Shown in pieces: positions 31,739 to 42,535 of a DNA stretch of 64,000 nt. How positions within the stretch are numbered: position 1 is the stretch's first letter; every line of letters begins with the position of its first letter. The notes under the pieces were generated by a model. That model saw only the letters and a program-made list of their open reading frames with translations, did no database searches and was not told where the DNA came from. The stretch is from Fragilaria radians. Taxonomy: Eukaryota > Bacillariophyta > Fragilariophyceae > Fragilariales > Fragilariaceae. A program made the translations under genes and the position numbers. The stretch is taken from positions 105,396 through 169,395 of the forward strand of contig CAAAJI010000083.1 in the NCBI GenBank assembly GCA_900642245.1. Direction: 5' to 3'.

Positions 31739-34700
31739 TTATTCGCTCCGCTTGCGCTCGTGTTCATCGTTAAGTGCACTCAATAAATCGTAGGAGGCCT
31801 TGAGCCGACCAAGCAGATCAGTATCTTTTAAATCCCGTCGCTTGATATCCATTTTCGCAGTAAGTGCGGTCCTGTACAGGGACAAATAATTATTCAAACC
31901 CAAAGACTTCTCTTCTTTGACTAAATTGAGAAGGAGTTTAAAGATTCGATCTTCCACCGACGAAGCCAATGTACTCATGTTCTGCAACCAATCACTTGCA
32001 TCACCACGTGTGTGGGCGGCATCAATAGCACTGGGAGAGAAGCAAATTGAAGTGTCTAGACATCGAGACACAGCATGTGATAAGCATTCGATTCCAGAAA
32101 CCGCAGAGTATAAATTGGATAGATCCAGGCAAATAACCACAAAAGTAGATTCATTTCCTACCGTGGCTTTCGCAAAATATTCATGAGCAGCAGCATAATG
32201 ATGAAATGCGGCAGACAGCTTCTCCCTTGTTTTTGACTCGTCTCTCTGACAAGTCCATACTCGAGAGTAGAATAAAGCAAGTTGGTAGTGTGTTGCTGCA
32301 GCTTGATGAACGTTTCGAGATTTCTCGTAAATCGCAAGCGCTTGTTCCATGGGTTCCACTATACCTCGCTCCTGTCCTGGGCTTAGTCTCAATGTATCAA
32401 CCAAAACAGGAGTTGTTCCTGCACCAAGGGCTGTTTGACGCCGTCGAACCCCAAGTACTAAATACGTTGAAGCAAGCTCTTGGCTAACCATGTCCCAAGT
32501 ATTCGGATCAATGTCATGTTGACCTAGGGCCTCGTGAGCTTTGTGCAAATGATTAGCTGCAACTTGTAGACATTCTTCAGAGTGAATATTTCCAATTATC
32601 TCCTTCTCGTTGGATGCAAAATTCGAATTGGCTCGAATCTTCCAACATTGACAAAGGTTACAACGCAGAAGTGCAAGATTTCGCAAATCCCCACAAGATT
32701 CGAAGGCTTTCAAACCTTCATCAAACCAAAACTGAGCAGAATGAAGAATAACCTCTGCCACAAACTTATTGTCCGTAGATGCCATGAGATTTCTCAATTC
32801 TTGGAGCAAAATTTTTCCGATTTCGTTGCAGGTATCCCCAAGTCTTTGCCTTAGCAATGATACAAATTGATTTGTGTCCTGCTCATTTGTGATTGACTTA
32901 CTTTGCGTATTCGGGTTTCCTTCATTTTCAATTCGAAGAATTTCTTCAAAGCTCCCAATTGCTCGACTGTATGCGACGCTTGCAGCCACGAGAACTTTCC
33001 TTTTCTCTCGCTGAATTGCCTTTTGTTGATCAAGGAATTTCGTAGCATTTTGAATTTCGGAAATAGTCGTTGCTGACTCCTTTTCCACAATTGATCCTAC
33101 CTCATTTAATGAAACTAGGCCTCCTGTGTTGTCTGTGATTGGGGCGTCGCCAATTGCAAAATTGAACCAATCGTTTGGGTTGTAATCATCGGCATCCACC
33201 ACAATTGATTTTTCAACATCTCTCAAAACACACAGAATATCTTCCCCACTAGTGTGCCCTCGTTCGCGCCAAAGATTATCGGCTGCAAAGGTGCGCGCAA
33301 AATGTCCACAATGCTCCCACAACCAGGTAAATTGATACCGTATACTCAGCTGTAGTAGATGATCTTCTTCGACATTTCGTAAACGTAGCAGTCCTATGGC
33401 GTCCGATATTGCTCGAGCAGTACTCTTTAAAGCCTGCATTGCGCTTGACGACCAATAATTGTTTAAATGATGTTCCGCTAGCCTAAGTGATACATTGATG
33501 AGTTTATATTGTAGGCTGAACAACTGAAGAGTAACAGATTGAAGCTCTAATGAGGATTCTTTCTCGTAATCATCATCGTCATTGTATTCTTCGTCCGAAC
33601 TGCTCGATTCGTCATTTGAAACTTCAATATTTTTTTGGTTTTGATTCCTTCGTTTTTTCCTTTCAATTATTCGTATCTTGGCTCGCTCTAAAAGTGGATA
33701 TAGCTTCAAGATTCCATATCTTAGGTGATCTTGTGCTTTTCCCAAGGCATCTATGGTGACGTGAGCATATGGAGGCGAAGAGAGAGTGTTATCAGTCGTT
33801 TTATAATCGATTTCTCCGTCTTTGGCAGTGGCGAGAAAAGTATCAGCCAAGTTCTCACTGACAGCAGCACAGAGTGTTTCGTTTACGGAGCCATCCATAT
33901 CAGCCAAATCTTCCAGGAGTTGAAGTGTATTTTCCAACAAACTTCTCTGTCGACAGCGAAAACTCCGACGCTGTCCTGCTGATTCAAGTGAGCTCAAATG
34001 CCCAAGCCGTAAGGCAAACCGATAGGAAATAGTCGCTAACCACCAAATCCATTTTCGCTGTCTACTCGCAGAGATGGAAGTTACATCAAACAGCTGGATT
34101 TCGGAATGTCCAGCCTCGCGCCTTAACAGATATGTAGAATTATCCCGCGTACAGTTCGCCTTGAGGAATCGAAGTAAAGTTGTCGCATTCATTTCCATTA
34201 TCGCAGGGGAAAACAGGGGCTCTCCTGAGGAGGTTGTGTCAACTTTTTGAATGGAAAAGGTTTTTGTTGATTCTAGCGTTGATGGTTGCATGAGGTGCGA
34301 CGGAATATCCTTGGTTTCAAGCAATTTGACAGATTGAATGAATCCTTTCTCACGAAGGCAAAGAGCAAGTTGAGGCACATTTGCAATGATATTATCTAAG
34401 TAGGCATCTATCACGGTACAGACCGGAGCGCTACTTGTCAAAGCTTCTGCGGTAGGTTGACGTGAATAATACTGAGATTGCTCCGACAATAGACCACCAA
34501 GAGGCGATGTGGATGACGGTACTATGCAAGTCTGTAATTTCACACAATCAAGATCAGGAGCCGAAAAGGAAGTCGGGGGTGAGTGAGGAGCGACGCTGGA
34601 ACTTGGACTTTGTGATGCCTTAAGGGCCTGTAAATAGGTAGGCTTTCCCCTCTGTTGCAGCCTAGCCATCTGATGGTCCGCAACAAAGCTACCACTTTTT

Positions 34701-35359
34701 ACGCTTTCTTGGTGACTTTGGAGGATAGATTGCCATTCTTGTGCATCGGCCACACGAACCGCATGGGTGTCACTGTAAATAACAGTATCCGATTCCATTA
34801 ACAGCTGCATATCACGAAATTTCCATGTAACATAGTTTCTTGATACATGAGGAAGGGGTTGGTTTAAATAATGCTCTGGAGGAGGCAATAGATTGCTTAA
34901 ATCCGTAACCATACCTTGCTGTGATAGCTGTAACGTTTCCAGAGTTGAATTATCCTTGACGTCAATTGTATTCTTTTTATCGCTCAAAAATAATCCTTGT
35001 GTATCGGTGAACGTGCTAGGTTCTGATCCCCCTAATGCAGAGTGGACAACGGCCATGGTTTCATCATGCTGAAGTGAACTTCGGTCAAAAGTCACTGGTC
35101 GCGGTCGGCGTCGGCTTTTTCTTCTTAGTGGATTGTTTAACAGGGATTCGTCTAAGTCATTAGTTTCATCTATTGCATCCACAAGTAGAGTACCTGAAAT
35201 ATTATGAATAGCAACATTTATGGGCTTATCGGTGGCATATGGAACGGAAAAAAGGGACTTCACTGTGCTGCTCGGACCGATGAAGTCAAATATGTTGAGA
35301 CTTTCGCTTTCATCCTTGAAATCGGAATGTCGCTGTTTTAGGATAGGCCTTGAACTCAT
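31739..35359 (-). CDS. EDRF1-like protein (erythroid differentiation-related factor 1 family)
   Basis: The first ATG is at 35359, giving 1206 residues; the frame continues upstream to a TTG. The family is conserved across eukaryotes. Its animal member is a nuclear transcriptional regulator, and other members are uncharacterised. Matching features are the N-terminal segment PPPEHYLNQPLPHVSRNYVT, then WKFRDMQLLMESD, and the region TLLRFLKANCTRDNSTYLLR with IQLFDVTSIS about one third along. The rest is helical and TPR-like (for example LALFYSRVWTC, AAAHEYFAKATVG). A basic patch (RRKSRRRPRPVTF) near residue 85 fits nuclear entry, and a long acidic stretch (SSSSDEEYNDDDDYEKE) lies mid-protein. It shares a 382-base upstream region with the divergent gene at 35741. 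Confidence 0.75.
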   Translation of the reverse strand: MSSRPILKQRHSDFKDESESLNIFDFIGPSSTVKSLFSVPYATDKPINVAIHNISGTLLVDAIDETNDLDESLLNNPLRRKSRRRPRPVTFDRSSLQHDETMAVVHSALGGSEPSTFTDTQGLFLSDKKNTIDVKDNSTLETLQLSQQGMVTDLSNLLPPPEHYLNQPLPHVSRNYVTWKFRDMQLLMESDTVIYSDTHAVRVADAQEWQSILQSHQESVKSGSFVADHQMARLQQRGKPTYLQALKASQSPSSSVAPHSPPTSFSAPDLDCVKLQTCIVPSSTSPLGGLLSEQSQYYSRQPTAEALTSSAPVCTVIDAYLDNIIANVPQLALCLREKGFIQSVKLLETKDIPSHLMQPSTLESTKTFSIQKVDTTSSGEPLFSPAIMEMNATTLLRFLKANCTRDNSTYLLRREAGHSEIQLFDVTSISASRQRKWIWWLATISYRFALRLGHLSSLESAGQRRSFRCRQRSLLENTLQLLEDLADMDGSVNETLCAAVSENLADTFLATAKDGEIDYKTTDNTLSSPPYAHVTIDALGKAQDHLRYGILKLYPLLERAKIRIIERKKRRNQNQKNIEVSNDESSSSDEEYNDDDDYEKESSLELQSVTLQLFSLQYKLINVSLRLAEHHLNNYWSSSAMQALKSTARAISDAIGLLRLRNVEEDHLLQLSIRYQFTWLWEHCGHFARTFAADNLWRERGHTSGEDILCVLRDVEKSIVVDADDYNPNDWFNFAIGDAPITDNTGGLVSLNEVGSIVEKESATTISEIQNATKFLDQQKAIQREKRKVLVAASVAYSRAIGSFEEILRIENEGNPNTQSKSITNEQDTNQFVSLLRQRLGDTCNEIGKILLQELRNLMASTDNKFVAEVILHSAQFWFDEGLKAFESCGDLRNLALLRCNLCQCWKIRANSNFASNEKEIIGNIHSEECLQVAANHLHKAHEALGQHDIDPNTWDMVSQELASTYLVLGVRRRQTALGAGTTPVLVDTLRLSPGQERGIVEPMEQALAIYEKSRNVHQAAATHYQLALFYSRVWTCQRDESKTREKLSAAFHHYAAAHEYFAKATVGNESTFVVICLDLSNLYSAVSGIECLSHAVSRCLDTSICFSPSAIDAAHTRGDASDWLQNMSTLASSVEDRIFKLLLNLVKEEKSLGLNNYLSLYRTALTAKMDIKRRDLKDTDLLGRLKASYDLLSALNDEHERKRSE

Positions 35360-35740
35360 CACCACAGCCTGGAACAAGAATGCGTAATGTAGATGCTATT
35401 TAAGCCTGTGTCTTTGAGAGAAAGATATCCCCAAAACAAACAATCCATAAAATGTAAGTCATTTAAAGTTTAGTTTTCAATTCTTCCAATGCCCAATCCG
35501 ATTTCGATAGAATTTATTTACTTTGACATTAAAAAATCGTGATCATCGAGACTAACCCTAACTCTTACAAACCTCGAGAAAAACGTTTTTTGGGGATATA
35601 CACCGGTTGTCAAACCTAGCAACCGATTTCAGCTCCAAGTAATCAAAAATTTAAATTTGAATCAACTCACATCATCAAAAAGTGTCCGATGTAACGTATT
35701 GTGTCGAAATACATTTGTGTGGTCATGAATTGCTTACTGA
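35360..35740. promoter_or_regulatory. Divergent promoter region
   Basis: About 380 bases between the EDRF1-like gene (minus) and the membrane-tail gene (plus). Both promoters must lie here. A TTCCAG sequence just before the EDRF1 start could also be a splice acceptor, but I see no matching upstream exon. Confidence 0.4.
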
Positions 35741-37727
35741 ATGGCTAAAAGAAAAATGACATTCCTTTCTATTCCAGATCCCGATTCGATTGATGATGGT
35801 GCTTATGTTCCAAAGTGGCTCCTGTCTTACGTTGCTCAAACTCATAGAACACTCGACCTTGCAAAAGCCGCCCTCTTTGAATATGGAAATGCAAAACAAG
35901 CACCATTAAGATGTTCTTTCGAGGGAAACCAGAGTGAAAACCATTCTAAGGGTCCTGTGTTTGAAGATATTCAATCCAATTTACAAAGAGACATGCTTTT
36001 TCTCGCCAAGACACCAATTATGGGTAACTCGGAAAAATCATCGAAATATTTCACATATAATATAGGTGTCACGCCGAAAATTGTGGTCTCGAATAAAGAA
36101 TCTAAACCAAAGGTTCATTCTCAACGAAACAAGTGTCTAATTCGAGAAGATTTCCACTACTCTGAAGAGTCTTCGCTGCGAAATGTTAATGATGAGACAT
36201 CAATAGAATCAGCAACATTTTGCGAGGATTTTCGAAATAATATAGAATTGAGTAGTTTCATCAAAGAGACAGTCGAAGCTACAGCGTTACAATTTCTTGC
36301 AAAGTTGAAGGAGATGAAGGGGTATGCAACTAGTACTGAAAATGATAATCATTTGGAAGCCTTGGACAAAGATAGAAATACTATACAAGGGACTCATCAC
36401 CATGAAATCAGAAAAATGGGCATGATTGAGGTTAACAACAACAAGGAAAAAGTTGACCTCATTAAATATATAGATTTAGTGTCGGAATTTCGGAGCATCA
36501 GTATTTCAGGAAAAACTAAAGATGAGAATTTCAGTAGAATTCCCCTTGAGAATCGCGATATTGAAGAAAGGAGCATAGCTTCAACAATCAGTAAATGCCA
36601 AGATAATAATAATTGGAAGTGCCAAGAGAACGCTATTGTAGTAGATCATGATGACGACTCTGGAAGCCTGGATCGGATTGAAAGCAAAAGAAGCGACGAG
36701 CTCAAGGACGATAACCGTTTCGACATTCAATGCTGCAATGGACTTGAGAATAAAGAGGATTCCGAGGCTTCACAATCTTCTCGACATTATGATATCTGTC
36801 ATATTGTTGCTCAGGGGTTAAGGGGTAGCAAAGACAGTTATGCAGATTTGGAGCTCACAAAGACGTTTTCTTCCGAGTTTTCTCACCCATACTTTCTGAC
36901 ATCCGAGAGAGAGTTTTGTGAAGCTTCTGATTTTGAAAATGGTTTAGGGAGCTCACCTCACTGTGCAACAATTTTCGTCAATCACGATCTGCTTAAAGCT
37001 CAAGACACTTATTCACATGAATCTAAGATGACCTCAACGACGCTACCCATCACCATAAATTTCAGCTCTGATCAAGAGGAGCACTTTTCCATTTTCCACA
37101 AGCCTTCATCCTTCTATGACGAGCTTAAGGAGAAGGGGAGAAAAAAGGGACATCTTTGGCTTAGTGATGAAAGACAGGTAAAACACACGTACCTCTAATT
37201 TAATCGCGAAAGTGTAATCTCATTTATTCCTCATGAAATAACCTTATCCTGTACAGACCGAACTCCAAGAGTCGTTCTGCCTATCTATCTCATTCGCAAG
37301 CTGTTGCACGCACTGCAGAAACAGGAACAGGTTGGAATCGAACAGTGATCGAGGCGCTTCTATTGTATGTTGCAATGCTATTCATTCAAAAAGGCCGACA
37401 TCGCAGGAACATAATACTGGCTCGTTCTCTCAAAGAGCATCTACGCCTTTGAACGATGCAGCTACAGAAACATCTGCAGTATTTTCGTTTTTTTCATTCT
37501 TCGCCAACAATGGAGTTTTGATACGTCTAATGTTCGTGCTGTTATACTGTGCATTCTTTATTGCTAGATCTAAGGAAAGAGGATTAAGTGTCTCACTACT
37601 TCCCAATCGACCCACCGCAAGGGGTAAGAAACCATGGAGGATATATTCCAGTTATAACCCAAAACGTTTCAATCGAAGCTATGAGGGAATTGAGATTTCG
37701 TTCAGAATCACGATACCGAAGTTTTAG
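35741..37727 (+). CDS. Paralogue A: N-terminal shared module plus C-terminal membrane tail
   Basis: Two exons, 35741-37177 and 37257-37727 (intron 79 bases, phase 0), give 635 residues. The intron is supported because the second exon carries a tail that matches paralogue B. The N-terminal module near residues 25-70 reads YVPKWLLSYVAQ followed by a helix (LDLAKAALFEYG). The middle is acidic, Ser-rich and likely disordered. The C-terminus has a membrane helix (GVLIRLMFVLLYCAFFIARS, about residues 567-590), then SKERGLSVSLLP and a basic end. No enzyme domain is seen. The module is shared with paralogues at 40214 and 45538. The role is unknown; an anchored adaptor in the ER or nuclear envelope is a guess. 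Confidence 0.75.
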
Positions 37728-38019
37728 TATCATCAGTTAAATGGTAAATTTTACGTTGATATGAGAGCGTAGCGTTATGTCACTACTTTCAAGTTTCTAT
37801 TTATCCAAACAGTTGTTTACTAGGAAGGAGCCAGATGTGTAGAAATCGAAAATCAAACTTACAATCATCAAATAGTCTAATGTGATAGTGGTAACAATCA
37901 AGCAAGCAGGTGCATAATACAGACCACAATATGGTATTGGGGCCTGGTTGTATGAACATAATGGAAAGAATCAGCAAGGACAAGATTTTCCTACCAAAGA
38001 CTTATTTAGTATGTTAGTG

Positions 38020-38769
38020 TCATGATATGTCTCTGAAGCTCTCATCTCGCATTAGAGTCACAGCCGACTCCCAAAGGTTTCGATCCCATGGTAGAATAAG
38101 TGCCCACTGTAGAGCATTTTCCGTTTGAATGTCCTGGGTGGGAAGGAGGATCCCTCCTGGAGATATACTACTTAAAGGATCCAGCATGACGTAACGACAG
38201 GCTTCCCACACATCTGCAGGCGTTCGACATGGCCATGCTACGCCTGCCCCTTGTGTGGCAACGGACGAAACTAAGGATACTAAATGTAATAGCGAATCTG
38301 GCGGTGGTGAGGTTTGCTCTAGAGACTGAATTATAACCCAACGACCCTGTGCGACGGTATCGATAACAGATAAGGGATCGGTTACCATCCCTGATGGATG
38401 TAAGGACATTATGATCCCATCCAACGTGTTGGAAATGAGATGCTCGTCGTCATGAACGAGGATTGTATTGGCAGGAAGGCTCGAATCAGAATGTGCACCT
38501 TTACTGACAAGGATACGAGTCACTAGGCTTCTGAGTTTAGAGTCAGTCGCAAAGCAATCGCCAAATTCCTGTTCCAATTGTTGTTGAATATCTTGCGGTG
38601 ACAATTGTGTACCTCTCAAATCCAACCAAAATTCCATTTTCGGTTTTTCAAGATATACTTCCATCGCTTTTTGTTGTGAACCTCTCCAACTAGATAACAA
38701 TACAAAAGCATGTTGATGGTGTATTAGGAGTAAGAATATGTTCAGAATGATTAATCGCACTTTTGTCAT
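38020..38769 (-). CDS. Probable plastid- or ER-targeted protein of unknown function, 249 residues
   Basis: The first ATG is at 38769; the frame runs upstream to a TTG. The N-terminus (MTKVRLIILNIFLLLIHHQH, then AFVLLSSWRG) is a signal peptide followed by A-F and a basic Ser-rich stretch, which fits a diatom plastid signal. The mature part is a mixed alpha/beta protein. Features are MEFWLDLRGTQLSPQDIQQQ, then an acidic helix, NTILVHDDEHLIS, VIDTVAQGRWVIIQ and a late segment APADVWEAC-like (TPADVWEACRYVML). The strand-helix rhythm suggests a compact domain of perhaps 200 residues, but I do not recognise the family. It lies between paralogues A and B on the opposite strand. Confidence 0.65.
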   Translation of the reverse strand: MTKVRLIILNIFLLLIHHQHAFVLLSSWRGSQQKAMEVYLEKPKMEFWLDLRGTQLSPQDIQQQLEQEFGDCFATDSKLRSLVTRILVSKGAHSDSSLPANTILVHDDEHLISNTLDGIIMSLHPSGMVTDPLSVIDTVAQGRWVIIQSLEQTSPPPDSLLHLVSLVSSVATQGAGVAWPCRTPADVWEACRYVMLDPLSSISPGGILLPTQDIQTENALQWALILPWDRNLWESAVTLMRDESFRDIS

Positions 38770-40213
38770 GTTGACTTTCCCAATTACGCAAATCTCGTTT
38801 TGATGCAAGGAAAAAAACCAAAAGTCTATTTCATCAGAGTTATTGATTCGAACCCTGTATTTACTAAGAGTACGTGAGAGAAAATCCAGATTCAGTTTTC
38901 ACGCTGTAATATCAAGATCATACCTAAGGAACCTATACACAATGAAGTCCTTCAAATGATTTTCACTAGAAAAAAATTGGTAGGAGCAATAACTTTTTTC
39001 TTTTTTATCATGACATTTTGGAAATAGCTTTTCAGATGAATTGGCAAGGGAAAATGCATAATAGACAAAGCTAATGATGTGGTATGTCGCCAAAGAGAAG
39101 TGTATTTCTCTATAATCTATCATTATTGTTTCTTCTGATTTGACACCTTGCTGCGTTTTCCGGTTGATTCATCTGAAAAGTATTCTCTCACAGCTCCCCT
39201 CTAAGCCTTGAGTTCCAAAATGTTTGCATCACCTGAATCATTTTTTCTTTTTATTCCCTTGTTGCTCACCGTCTGTTCTTTGTTGACTGCTAATTTCTAT
39301 TTGCATAAATGACTTTATTCTTCACACTCAATTATGTCACGCTTCAGACCTAAATTTGTTTCTGCATTGTTCATCACACTTGAATAATCCTAATTTTCTT
39401 GATGATCTCTATGTCTTTCACTACCAAATGACGTTTCTCTTGTTTCTGCTTGATTTTGTATCTCAGGAAAACATTGTATGGAATCTTCGTTACTTTTCAA
39501 TACTCTTGATCAATCTCTTGGTCAACTCAAGTTTTCCTCCTTTAAGTCAAGTGTTGTATAACCTACCTAATAAACTGATATACTATGAGTTTTGTTAAGG
39601 TAAGTTAAAGAATTGTAAAATTTTATTTTATAACTATCCTACAATTACGTCTGTGATGCGACAAAAAAGTGATTCTTTCAAGCTTCTCACTCTCATAATC
39701 TACAGCATTATAATTAATATTTTTCCACTTAGATTTTAAATGTAAGCCTAACATCACCTATATGAGGTTTCTAGTTGTTTACACATTTTTTATTGCTATT
39801 CTTCTCCTAACATCAACTATTTGGGATTTCAAGGAATCACTAGGCTTCGACAACAAAATTTGCGTTAGACTGTATTCATCACGATTGATGCTAAAAACTA
39901 AAGATATTGGCAAATAATTCAGATCTCCTGTTCTTCTCATGCTTACCAATGGGATTCAATCTTGTTGAAACCTTCTTCACTCGTTGGATGTCCGGTTTGT
40001 TTAACCCAAGACCTAACATGTCGGAATTGTATCCTTATTCTTATTGAGAAACATGGTATCTTCAACATTTCTGTTGTGACACAAATTTAACAATCTTGAC
40101 GTCACTGTTTCTCATTCCATATGGTAACGTTGATGTTACGTCAGTTCTCGAGTGCGTAGCAACGTACAGAATTGAAATTTTGATTGAAATTGTCACACGA
40201 CCATATCGAAAGA
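38770..40213. other. Intergenic region, about 1.4 kb
   Basis: AT-rich sequence between a minus-strand gene and paralogue B on the plus strand, so it is a divergent promoter region. A frame at 39356-39598 has hydrophobic low-complexity composition. I see no repeat or RNA gene. Confidence 0.4.
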
Positions 40214-42535
40214 ATGAAAAGTGAAACAATTACGGAAGAGGAGGATTGCGTTCCTGATTGGTTGGCCTCCTTCGTTGCTGACACGGATAGGAGATTGGAG
40301 GAAGCACAGTCGAAACTTCTTGCTGATGACAAGTCCACGGTATATTCTTGCACCGATTCCATAGGCAGTGCTCTTACAAATTTAACTCTTAGAACGCTTG
40401 TCATGAAGGAGGATGAAGAGGACTTAAAACTCAAAGAAAAGATTTATAACAATAGCAATACCATCAATGTAACTCCTAAATACGGAAATAACAAAATTAT
40501 AGCAACCGAGTCGTTGTTAGTTAAAGAAAGTGATAACATATCAAAGGTCGACGAGGATACTTTATCAAACTTACAACGACGAGAGCCATCGACACCTGAT
40601 GCGTCACCGGAATCTAAACATGATAGCACAGCTCACATACTTCCTGATAATTTAAGTGAACTGCAGCCATCTTTAAAGGAAAAGGAAATCAAAAACACAA
40701 GTGAGATCGACAGTAATTTTGATCGCGACTTCAGTCCTCAAAAAAATGAATCACAAGAAGCCCCTCAGCTTAGCACTAAGATAACCTGTGATGATTCAGA
40801 TGATAAAACTAATGAAGTACACATCCGTTATAGCTACAACTCGAATTTGTGCATAAATGATGGGAATGTCACCTTAGCGAAGATGAACAGCGGAAACAAG
40901 AACTCAACTGTTAGTGAACCTTCTGTTCAAGACCTTAGCCCTCAAATCTTAGAAGATGAATCTCTTGTTCATGAGGTTGGATTTTGGGAAGAGGAATCTC
41001 ACTCACAAAGCTCAAATATCATCGTTCAAACCTCTACAGGTTACGAAATCTCACCTCAATACTCTGATAAGATCATAGAGATATCCGGTAATCCATTGGA
41101 ATCTTCAAAGGAAGATGAAGTTTGCGGTTTGATTGAGCTTGCAAATGCTTTGATTCCTGAAGTATCTGAAGAAACAACGAAATCGATTCTTCATACCGAG
41201 AGAAAAAATGAGGAAGCTCATCATTCATATGAGAATGAGAGCTTGCATCATGTTGACGTGACCTACAAGCCTGGTGTTAATATTGAAATCAAAGTTGATA
41301 CTTCTAACCTCAGTACCAAAGTAACAAACGGTTTAAACTCAGAGATTCAAAATGGAGATGTGATGTCTTCACTATTAACAGAAGGTATTGCTGACAATAG
41401 TAAATGTAATGATGAAGTGAAGGTTGTCGAAGAAAAAGAACATTCGTGTGTCAATGAGCTGAACTCATTTGCTAGTGAGAAAGCAAATGATGACACTTCC
41501 AAGAAGGAAATGAAATTCAAGGAGGAAGACCTGAACAATAATGTCTTGGATTATCTTGATGATTGCGCTTCGAAACTTCAAACCAAGAATGAAAAGGAAG
41601 ATGTAGTTGGCACTGCCGTTTCAACAGCATGTGACAAGGAAATAAAGGACACAATAGTTGAATCTGCTAAGACTTGTGGTGAAGATATCCTAGAAACCGA
41701 ACTAAACGAAAATTCAAGAGATGACTATGCTACTCATCTCTCGTCTAATGTAGGATCCTGTGAAGTTATTGATGGTAATAGCGCAGTGAATCCAATCGAC
41801 GTTCAAAATTCTAACTATGGAAACAAGGTACCTACGTTGATTCCTGTGAATCAAATCACTTCAAATAAAGATGTTGATAAAGAGAATCAACTAAGTGCAT
41901 CAAGCTCAGGATTTAGTGTTGACACGCAAAATTCTGAAAAAGATTCCCATGTCGATCAGAAAACAGATTCTCCTCTTCCAGGAAGTGATTCCAACCTAAA
42001 GGAGCACCACGTACTTGTTGATTCTAAGATGGTAGAAGTTGAAGGGCTAGAAATCGTCGTAAACACTGAAGTGAACACCAAACTTCATACCTTAAACGAC
42101 TCTCCCATCAAGACATCTATACAAGCAATGCAATCTAGTGAATCAAACGACAAGTTGCAAAATCTTGAAGATGAGCAAGATTCTCCTGATCCTTCAGCCA
42201 AAAATAATGTAGCTGCTACTGCAACGGAAGTCGATAAGGCTAGAAGAATTAGTGAAAATGAGAGCCAGAAATTTGATGAGAAGATTGAGGCAGATGTTAT
42301 CTCGCCAATTTCAAATACCCTTTTCTTTCAACATCTCAAAAATGGTTTTCTTCTTCGCAGCATCGTTGTAATCCTTTATATAACCTTTCTTTTTGCCACA
42401 AGCAAGAGCCGTGGGTTGGATGTAAGGATCTTGAATCAACAATCCAAAATAAAAGGGATAAAATTGTGGAAGATCAAGGTAAAGAATAGGGACTATGCTC
42501 ATGGTACACAGCCAAGTCGACATCGTACAAAGTAA
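40214..42535 (+). CDS. Paralogue B: N-terminal shared module plus C-terminal membrane tail
   Basis: The first ATG is at 40214, giving 773 residues in one exon; the frame extends upstream only to a TTG. The N-terminal module reads CVPDWLASFVADTDRRLEEA, followed by SCTDSIGSALTNLTLRT and EDEEDLKLKEK. It matches the TPX2-like protein at 45538 almost position for position. About 600 acidic, Ser/Asn-rich, probably disordered residues follow. The C-terminus repeats the tail of paralogue A: a membrane helix (GFLLRSIVVILYITFLFATS, about residues 710-731), then SKSRGLDVRIL and a basic end. Residues common to both tails include L-Y-x-x-F, A-x-S-K-x-R-G-L-x-V and K-x-W-x-I. No enzyme domain is visible. 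I infer a membrane-anchored adaptor. Confidence 0.8.
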   Translation: MKSETITEEEDCVPDWLASFVADTDRRLEEAQSKLLADDKSTVYSCTDSIGSALTNLTLRTLVMKEDEEDLKLKEKIYNNSNTINVTPKYGNNKIIATESLLVKESDNISKVDEDTLSNLQRREPSTPDASPESKHDSTAHILPDNLSELQPSLKEKEIKNTSEIDSNFDRDFSPQKNESQEAPQLSTKITCDDSDDKTNEVHIRYSYNSNLCINDGNVTLAKMNSGNKNSTVSEPSVQDLSPQILEDESLVHEVGFWEEESHSQSSNIIVQTSTGYEISPQYSDKIIEISGNPLESSKEDEVCGLIELANALIPEVSEETTKSILHTERKNEEAHHSYENESLHHVDVTYKPGVNIEIKVDTSNLSTKVTNGLNSEIQNGDVMSSLLTEGIADNSKCNDEVKVVEEKEHSCVNELNSFASEKANDDTSKKEMKFKEEDLNNNVLDYLDDCASKLQTKNEKEDVVGTAVSTACDKEIKDTIVESAKTCGEDILETELNENSRDDYATHLSSNVGSCEVIDGNSAVNPIDVQNSNYGNKVPTLIPVNQITSNKDVDKENQLSASSSGFSVDTQNSEKDSHVDQKTDSPLPGSDSNLKEHHVLVDSKMVEVEGLEIVVNTEVNTKLHTLNDSPIKTSIQAMQSSESNDKLQNLEDEQDSPDPSAKNNVAATATEVDKARRISENESQKFDEKIEADVISPISNTLFFQHLKNGFLLRSIVVILYITFLFATSKSRGLDVRILNQQSKIKGIKLWKIKVKNRDYAHGTQPSRHRTK

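Noticed and set aside
37332..37727. A separate small gene at the end of paralogue A
   Set aside because: A GT-AG intron joins it in phase 0 to the preceding frame, and its membrane tail matches the end of paralogue B, so it is the second exon.
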